Shown: positions 59,531 through 64,000 of the stretch, one piece after another
Layout: each line of letters begins with the position of its first letter
Numbering within the stretch: position 1 is the stretch's first letter
NCBI GenBank assembly: GCA_963928055.1
Contig: CAWVDN010000001.1
Location: 806,001 to 870,000, forward strand
Direction: 5' to 3'
DNA length: 64,000 nt
Origin: Scatomonas sp963928055
Lineage (GTDB): Bacteria; Bacillota; Clostridia; Lachnospirales; Lachnospiraceae
Program-made: the position numbers and the translations under genes
The notes under the pieces: model-generated
What the model was told of the DNA's origin: nothing
What the model saw: only the letters and a program-made list of their open reading frames with translations
Database searches by the model: none

Positions 59531-60748
59531 TTACGCGGTCAGCTCTTCCACAGCTTCCCGGATCACGGAAACCGCTTTGTCACAATCCGTTTCTGTAACG
59601 ATCAGGGGCGGCACCATGCGGATCACATGATCTCCGATGGCGGTAAGGAGCAGTTTTTTCTCAAAACATTTATGCTTCACGTCTACAGCCCGAACCGCCG
59701 CGTCGAATTCCACTCCCACCAAGAGCCCCTGGCCCCTTACTTCCTTTACATGGGGCAGAGAATACAATTCCTTCATAAAATATTCTCCCACCTTTTTCGC
59801 GTTTCCTGCCAGCCCCCGATCCAAAAGCTCTCTTACTTCCGCCAGGGCCGCCGCGCAGGAAACAGGATGGCCGCCGAAGGTGGTTCCGTGAGATCCGGGG
59901 GTAAAGGCCTTGGCAGCCTCGGCGGTGGCGCAGATGGCTCCGATGGGCATACCGCCTCCCAGGGCTTTTGCCATAGATACGATATCCGGCTTGATGCCGT
60001 AATTCATGTAGGACATCACCGCGCCGGTCCGGCACCAGCCCGTCTGTACCTCATCCAGCAGAAGCAGCATCCCTTTTTCATCGCAGAGTTTCCGAAGCCC
60101 TGTCATAAATTCCCGGGTCGCCGGATGGACGCCTCCTTCTCCCTGTACCGGTTCCACCATAATGGCAATGGTATTTTCTGTAACCGCCGTTTTAAAATCC
60201 TCCAGGTCATTGAAGGCGGCGTAGGTAAAGCCCGGCACCATGGGTTTAAAGCCGATCTGGCAGCCGTTGTCCGGCTGGCCGGTGGCGCTCATGGATCCGT
60301 AGGATCTTCCGTGGAAAGAATTTTTGGCGGTCACGATATTATAACGGCCGGGGCCATACTTTTCCACTCCGTACTTTCTGGCCATTTTGATCATGGCCTC
60401 GTTGGCTTCCGTGCCGGAATTCTGGAAAAAGATCTTGTCCATGCCGATGGCGGTACAGACGGTTTCCGCCAGCAGGGCCTGGGGAATCGTGTAGGGATAA
60501 TTAAAGGTATGCATAAGATCCTGTACCTGGTCCACCACGGCGGCCACTACCTTTTCATTGCAGTTTCCGGCGCTGTTCACGGCGATGCCCGCGTAAAAAT
60601 CCAGATACGCCTCCCCCGTTTCATCGTAAATGTACATATCTTTGGCCCGCTCCGCCAGCATGGGGAAACGCTCATAGGTATCGATCATATATTTATCCGC
60701 CAGTTTCAGGATCTCTTCTTTTGTATATCCGGTATCTTTCAGTCTCAT
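59531..60748 (-). CDS. Class III aminotransferase, ArgD-like
   Basis: A 405-residue PLP enzyme. It has FQNSGTEANEAMIKMAR for phosphate binding, FHGRSYGSMSATG, LLLDEVQTGWCRTG with the PLP Asp, and the Schiff-base Lys in SMAKALGGGMPIGA. Relatives aminate or deaminate acetylornithine, ornithine, 4-aminobutyrate or other omega-amino acids; ArgD is the nearest in wording. No arginine-synthesis gene is nearby. Its operon with an amino-acid importer and an aldehyde-reducing dehydrogenase suggests catabolism of an omega-amino acid instead. The ATG at 60748 has GAGGA nine bases upstream. Confidence 0.87.
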   Translation of the reverse strand: MRLKDTGYTKEEILKLADKYMIDTYERFPMLAERAKDMYIYDETGEAYLDFYAGIAVNSAGNCNEKVVAAVVDQVQDLMHTFNYPYTIPQALLAETVCTAIGMDKIFFQNSGTEANEAMIKMARKYGVEKYGPGRYNIVTAKNSFHGRSYGSMSATGQPDNGCQIGFKPMVPGFTYAAFNDLEDFKTAVTENTIAIMVEPVQGEGGVHPATREFMTGLRKLCDEKGMLLLLDEVQTGWCRTGAVMSYMNYGIKPDIVSMAKALGGGMPIGAICATAEAAKAFTPGSHGTTFGGHPVSCAAALAEVRELLDRGLAGNAKKVGEYFMKELYSLPHVKEVRGQGLLVGVEFDAAVRAVDVKHKCFEKKLLLTAIGDHVIRMVPPLIVTETDCDKAVSVIREAVEELTA

Positions 60749-60778
60749 AGCAAACATTCCTCGTCTTTCTGTCAGAAT

Positions 60779-61408
60779 TCAGATCAGACCTTTGATCTGC
60801 AGATAATTTTTAATCACTTTGACGCAGTTCTCTACCCCCACCCGCTCGCTGTTCAGGGTCATATCGTAATTTACCGGATTGGTCCAGTAATTGCCGTGGG
60901 TGTAGTGGGCGTAATAATCCGCCCGGTATTTGTCCGTATGGGCAATGGTCGCCGCGGCCACCTCCTTGGTAACGCCCATATTCTTCATGGTCCGCTCCAG
61001 GCAGAAGGCTCTGGGCGCTTCAATATATATACTGACTACATTCTCCCTGCCCCGCAGGATCCAGTCCGCGCATTTTCCCACGATCACGCAGGATTCCGTT
61101 TCCGCCAGATTCTCAATGATCTGTTTCTGATACTGGAACAGCGTGTCGTCCGACACAAACTTTTCATTTCTGGCAATATAATGTCTGGCCCGGGGCAGCC
61201 CCCGCATAAAGCTGGCAAAGCCGCCGTTGCTGCGGATCTTCTCATTGACTTCTTTAAACAGCTGCTCGTTGAGGCCGCTGAGCTGGCTGGCCAGGGTCAG
61301 GATCCGGTTTTCATAGCAGTGGATCCCCAGCTCCTTAGCCAGCCTGGAAGCAATTTCCTTGCCTCCGGATCCGAAGCCCCTGGCAAAAGTCACTACATAA
61401 TTTCCCAT
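60779..61408 (-). CDS. Cytidylate kinase-like family protein
   Basis: A 209-residue P-loop protein. The N-terminus reads YVVTFARGFGSGGKEIASRLA, a P-loop variant (GFGSGGK). Later parts hold CVIVGKCADWILR and VVSIYIEAPRAFCLERTM. The family is common in Clostridia and related to cytidylate kinase, but its substrate is not known; the real cmk has a different layout. Why it lies between an amino-acid importer and an aminotransferase gene is unclear. GGAGG precedes the ATG. Confidence 0.82.
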   Translation of the reverse strand: MGNYVVTFARGFGSGGKEIASRLAKELGIHCYENRILTLASQLSGLNEQLFKEVNEKIRSNGGFASFMRGLPRARHYIARNEKFVSDDTLFQYQKQIIENLAETESCVIVGKCADWILRGRENVVSIYIEAPRAFCLERTMKNMGVTKEVAAATIAHTDKYRADYYAHYTHGNYWTNPVNYDMTLNSERVGVENCVKVIKNYLQIKGLI

Positions 61409-61430
61409 CTGTCTTCCTCCTTCCCGGATC

Positions 61431-62171
61431 TCATCCCGCCAGATATCTGCTCAGAAATTCCCTTGTCCTTGGATTCCTGGGATTGGTAAAGAGCACATCC
61501 GGAGAATCATCCTCTACAATATATCCCTTGTCCATAAAAATGGTCCGGGTGGACACATCCCGGGCGAAGGCCATTTCGTGGGTCACAATGATCATGGTCA
61601 GTCCCGTCTCCGCCAGTTCTTTCATAACCTTCAGCACCTCTCCCACCATTTCCGGATCCAGGGCGCTGGTGGGTTCGTCAAAAAGTAGCACCTCCGGGTT
61701 CATGCAGAGGGCCCTGGCAATGGCGACCCGCTGTTTCTGGCCGCCGGAAAGCTGGGCAGGTTTCGCGTGGATATAGGGCGCCATTCCCACTTTTTTCAAA
61801 TGGGTGATCGCCCGTTCAAAGGCTTCCTCCTTTGGCAGGCGGAGGACCTTCCTGGTACCGCACATACAGTTATCCAGCACGGTCATGTGGTGAAACAGAT
61901 TAAAGGACTGAAACACCATGCCCACCTGGGAGCGGTACCGGTTGATCTCCTTCTGGACATCCCGCACTTCCTCTCCGTGATACAGGATCCTGCCGCTGGT
62001 CTGCCGCTCCAGCCGGTTGATGCATCGGAGAAGCGTGGATTTTCCCGAGCCCGAGGAGCCCACGATACAGATCACCTCTCCCTTGTCCACGGAAAAATCG
62101 ATTTTCCGCAGCACCTCATGCTGTCCGAAGGACTTGCTCAGGTCTTCTACTTTGATCATGTTTTCAGCCAT
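61431..62171 (-). CDS. Polar amino-acid ABC transporter ATP-binding protein
   Basis: A 246-residue ATPase of the GlnQ/HisP type. It has Walker A (GSSGSGKSTLLRC), the signature LSGGQKQRVAIARAL, Walker B (VLLFDEPTSALDPE) and the switch histidine in IVTHEMAF. It energises uptake through the adjacent permease. Fourteen bases separate it from the permease gene. Confidence 0.95.
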   Translation of the reverse strand: MAENMIKVEDLSKSFGQHEVLRKIDFSVDKGEVICIVGSSGSGKSTLLRCINRLERQTSGRILYHGEEVRDVQKEINRYRSQVGMVFQSFNLFHHMTVLDNCMCGTRKVLRLPKEEAFERAITHLKKVGMAPYIHAKPAQLSGGQKQRVAIARALCMNPEVLLFDEPTSALDPEMVGEVLKVMKELAETGLTMIIVTHEMAFARDVSTRTIFMDKGYIVEDDSPDVLFTNPRNPRTREFLSRYLAG

Positions 62172-62185
62172 TTGCTCCCGCCTCC

Positions 62186-62938
62186 TTACTGCGCGTCCAT
62201 ATACTCTACTGCCAGCACGTAATCTTTTTTCCCCTCCAGCCGTTTTTCCATCAGGCGTAAGAGCCGGCTGAAGACAAAACAGAGTACAAAATAGATGATC
62301 GCTGTCAGCAGGAAGGACTGAAAATATTTATAGTTGACCGACCCGGCCGTCTTGGCCGCCATATACAGTTCATTGACCGCCAGCACGTTCAGCACGGAGG
62401 TCATTTTCAGATTGGTCAGAAACATATTGCCCATTTCCGGCAGGATATTCCGGAGCACCTGGGGCAGGATAATATAGCACATGGTCTTCATGGGAGACAT
62501 GCCCATGGCCAGAGCTCCCTCCCGCTGTCCCGCATCTACGGAATTGATGCCGGCCCGGACGGTTTCCGCCATATAGGCGCCGGTATTGAGCACCGTTACC
62601 AGGATACCCGCAGCCACAGGAGAAATATCAAACCCTGCCTGGAGGATGCCGTAATACACCACCATGGCCTGCACGATCATGGGCGTATCCCGGAAAATTT
62701 CCACGTAAACCGCGAAAATTGCTTTCAGCACCCGGAGCCCCGCTTTTTTCAGCGCGTGATCCGCGGGACGGATCCGGATATCCTGAACGATTCCCGCCCC
62801 GTATCCCAGCAGGAACCCCAGCAGGGTGCCGATAACCGCTATATATAAAGTCAGCAGCGTTCCCTGCAGAAACATACTGGAATAATGCTGCGCCAGATAG
62901 ATGATCCATTCGAAGGAATTTGTCGGATTGGTGATCAT
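62186..62938 (-). CDS. Polar amino-acid ABC transporter permease
   Basis: A 250-residue membrane protein of the HisM/GlnP family with about five membrane segments. The EAA-like coupling loop is INSVDAGQREGALAMGMSPMKT. Only one permease gene is present, so a homodimer is likely. It is flanked by its ATPase and binding-protein genes in the usual arrangement. Confidence 0.94.
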   Translation of the reverse strand: MITNPTNSFEWIIYLAQHYSSMFLQGTLLTLYIAVIGTLLGFLLGYGAGIVQDIRIRPADHALKKAGLRVLKAIFAVYVEIFRDTPMIVQAMVVYYGILQAGFDISPVAAGILVTVLNTGAYMAETVRAGINSVDAGQREGALAMGMSPMKTMCYIILPQVLRNILPEMGNMFLTNLKMTSVLNVLAVNELYMAAKTAGSVNYKYFQSFLLTAIIYFVLCFVFSRLLRLMEKRLEGKKDYVLAVEYMDAQ

Positions 62939-62975
62939 AAATGCATCTCCCCTTTCCCGCTTTCGTTATCTTCTG

Positions 62976-63908
62976 TCAGACGGAAGCCGCCGGCTGCAGC
63001 GGGATGGTCTCCTCCATCAGCTGATCCATGGCTTCCGAATTATTCCACCCAAGGGCATCCATGGCTTCCTGCAGCCGGTCCCTCAGTTCTGTGTCATCCT
63101 TCCTGGTGGCAATGCACACATTTACCATTTCCTCATCATCTGTAAAGGTATCGGATGCATCAAAGGTAATCACTTTCAGATCCTCATTGGTCATGGCCGC
63201 GGATTCCGCCGTGGGAAGATCCACCACACAGACGTCCGCCACTCCGTTGGAGACAGCCATGAAACATTCGGAGGTCGTCTCGTAATTTCCGGACAGCTCC
63301 GCCCCCTGGATCTGCTCCAGAAGAGGTACCCATCCGGTCCCCAGCTGGGTGGTTACCCTGCATCCCGTATCCGCCAGGTCGGAGAGTTTTGTCACGTTTT
63401 CATAATCTCCTCCCTTTTTCACCACAATGCAGTTATGTCTGTAGTAATAGGGTTCTGTAAAGGCGTAGGCCATTTCCCTCTCCGGGGTCCTTCCCATCCC
63501 GGCAATGACCGCGTCATACACTCCCGCGTCCAGAGAGGTGCCGATGGAACTCCATTCCACCTTGTGGATCTCCAGATCCATCCCCAGTTCTCTGGCCAGC
63601 ATCTGGGCTACCGCCACATCGTATCCGTAAGCGTAGGTGTCCGTGCCGTAAATCGGTTCCGCGGTGATCCCATCCGCCACCTCTGAAGTCATCTGCGTCC
63701 AGTTAAAGGGCGGGTACGCGCACTCCATACCTACCCGCAGCACATTTCCGCTGTCTTCAGCAGAAGAGGTTTCTCCCGCCCCGGCATCTGCCGCCGCGGA
63801 AGACCCTGCCGTATCTGCGGCAGTTTCTTCTGATGCCCCGCATCCGGCCAGAAGAGAAAACGCCATCGCCGCCGCCATACACCAACCCGCTAATTTTCTT
63901 TTCATCAT
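62976..63908 (-). CDS. Amino-acid ABC transporter substrate-binding lipoprotein
   Basis: A 310-residue periplasmic-type binding protein of family 3. The signal MMKRKLAGWCMAAAMAFSLLAGCG ends in the lipobox LAGC. VGMECAYPPFNWTQM opens the ligand domain, with VIAGMGRTPEREMAYAFTEPYY at the hinge. The start at 63908 is six bases after AGGAGG; the upstream ATG at 63923 overlaps that site. The ligand is likely a polar amino acid but cannot be specified. It is the first gene of the operon within the window. Confidence 0.93.
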   Translation of the reverse strand: MMKRKLAGWCMAAAMAFSLLAGCGASEETAADTAGSSAAADAGAGETSSAEDSGNVLRVGMECAYPPFNWTQMTSEVADGITAEPIYGTDTYAYGYDVAVAQMLARELGMDLEIHKVEWSSIGTSLDAGVYDAVIAGMGRTPEREMAYAFTEPYYYRHNCIVVKKGGDYENVTKLSDLADTGCRVTTQLGTGWVPLLEQIQGAELSGNYETTSECFMAVSNGVADVCVVDLPTAESAAMTNEDLKVITFDASDTFTDDEEMVNVCIATRKDDTELRDRLQEAMDALGWNNSEAMDQLMEETIPLQPAASV

Positions 63909-63926
63909 AATCATCCTCCTCATCCG

Positions 63927-63963
63927 AAAAGGCGCCCACCCCCTTTCGGGGATGAACGCCTTT
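63927..63963 (-). promoter_or_regulatory. Leader hairpin upstream of the amino-acid transporter operon
   Basis: On the minus strand AAAGGCG (63963-63957) pairs with CGCCTTT, with an inner CCCC/GGGG stem and a GAAA-type loop, ending TTTT at 63930-63927. It lies just before the ribosome site of the binding-protein gene. It could be an attenuator or the terminator of an upstream gene; the rest of the leader is outside the window or shows nothing clear. Confidence 0.5.
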
Positions 63964-64000
63964 GTCCTCCGCTTCCGCTATTACAAAATCTCTTTCTCCG

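Overview
The window is chromosomal DNA from a spore-forming, low-to-mid GC Gram-positive bacterium of the Clostridia, most likely Lachnospiraceae. SpoIIP, the germination protease Gpr and a GerM-type lipoprotein show spore formation. CdaA/CdaR, an HPr-like protein, LytR-CpsA-Psr and ComEA/ComEC point to Firmicutes. I cannot name the genus from sequence alone. Almost every gene is on the minus strand; only a pyruvyl-transferase-like gene (2579-3670) and rpsT (50174-50437) are on the plus strand. No tRNA, rRNA, CRISPR array, transposase or phage gene was seen, and no gap between genes exceeds 300 bases.

Layout. (1) 1-3.7 kb: the front part of a secreted metallophosphoesterase with a possible Pho box, a coiled-coil-tailed family 2 glycosyltransferase (GT2) and a divergent pyruvyl-transferase-like gene. 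(2) 3.8-20.2 kb: a minus-strand wall-polysaccharide operon, in transcription order a phosphoglycerol transferase-like enzyme, a membrane GT2, a RgpF-like rhamnan enzyme, an acyltransferase, a sugar epimerase, RfbD, RfbC, an ABC exporter (permease and ATPase), a small membrane protein, a tandem GT2 and a secreted L,D-transpeptidase. It looks like the streptococcal rhamnose-polysaccharide loci. (3) 20.3-24.0 kb: the priming polyprenyl glycosylphosphotransferase, an LCP ligase and a rhamnosyltransferase-like GT2. (4) 24.2-32.0 kb: two more GTs, then an aminosugar module made of a WecE/RffA-type aminotransferase, two SMR-type half-transporters, an ATP-grasp ligase and an ArnC-like GT2, followed by a PLP enzyme of the D-cysteine desulfhydrase/ACC deaminase family. 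(5) 32.0-37.6 kb: D,D-carboxypeptidase, GtrA, an HPr-like protein, CdaR, CdaA and two uncharacterised membrane proteins, closely spaced with the preceding genes.

(6) 37.7-50 kb: housekeeping genes comFC, recD2, mreB, uvrA, hemW, lepA, spoIIP and gpr. (7) 50.0-58.2 kb: rpsT on the plus strand facing a minus-strand operon comEA, response regulator, histidine kinase, GerM lipoprotein, comEC, GT2 and holA. (8) 58.4-64 kb: an amino-acid ABC importer followed by a cytidylate-kinase-like protein, a class III aminotransferase and an iron alcohol dehydrogenase in one tight operon.

The dominant theme is the cell envelope. Regions 2 to 4 supply precursor sugars (dTDP-L-rhamnose, a 4-amino-4,6-dideoxyhexose), lipid-linked assembly, export, decoration and wall attachment. 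Region 5 joins this to c-di-AMP synthesis and peptidoglycan trimming. The most novel-looking part is the Arn-like lipid-linked aminosugar module with an ATP-grasp ligase at 27-32 kb. Start sites were adjusted by Shine-Dalgarno position; several genes use TTG or GTG starts.
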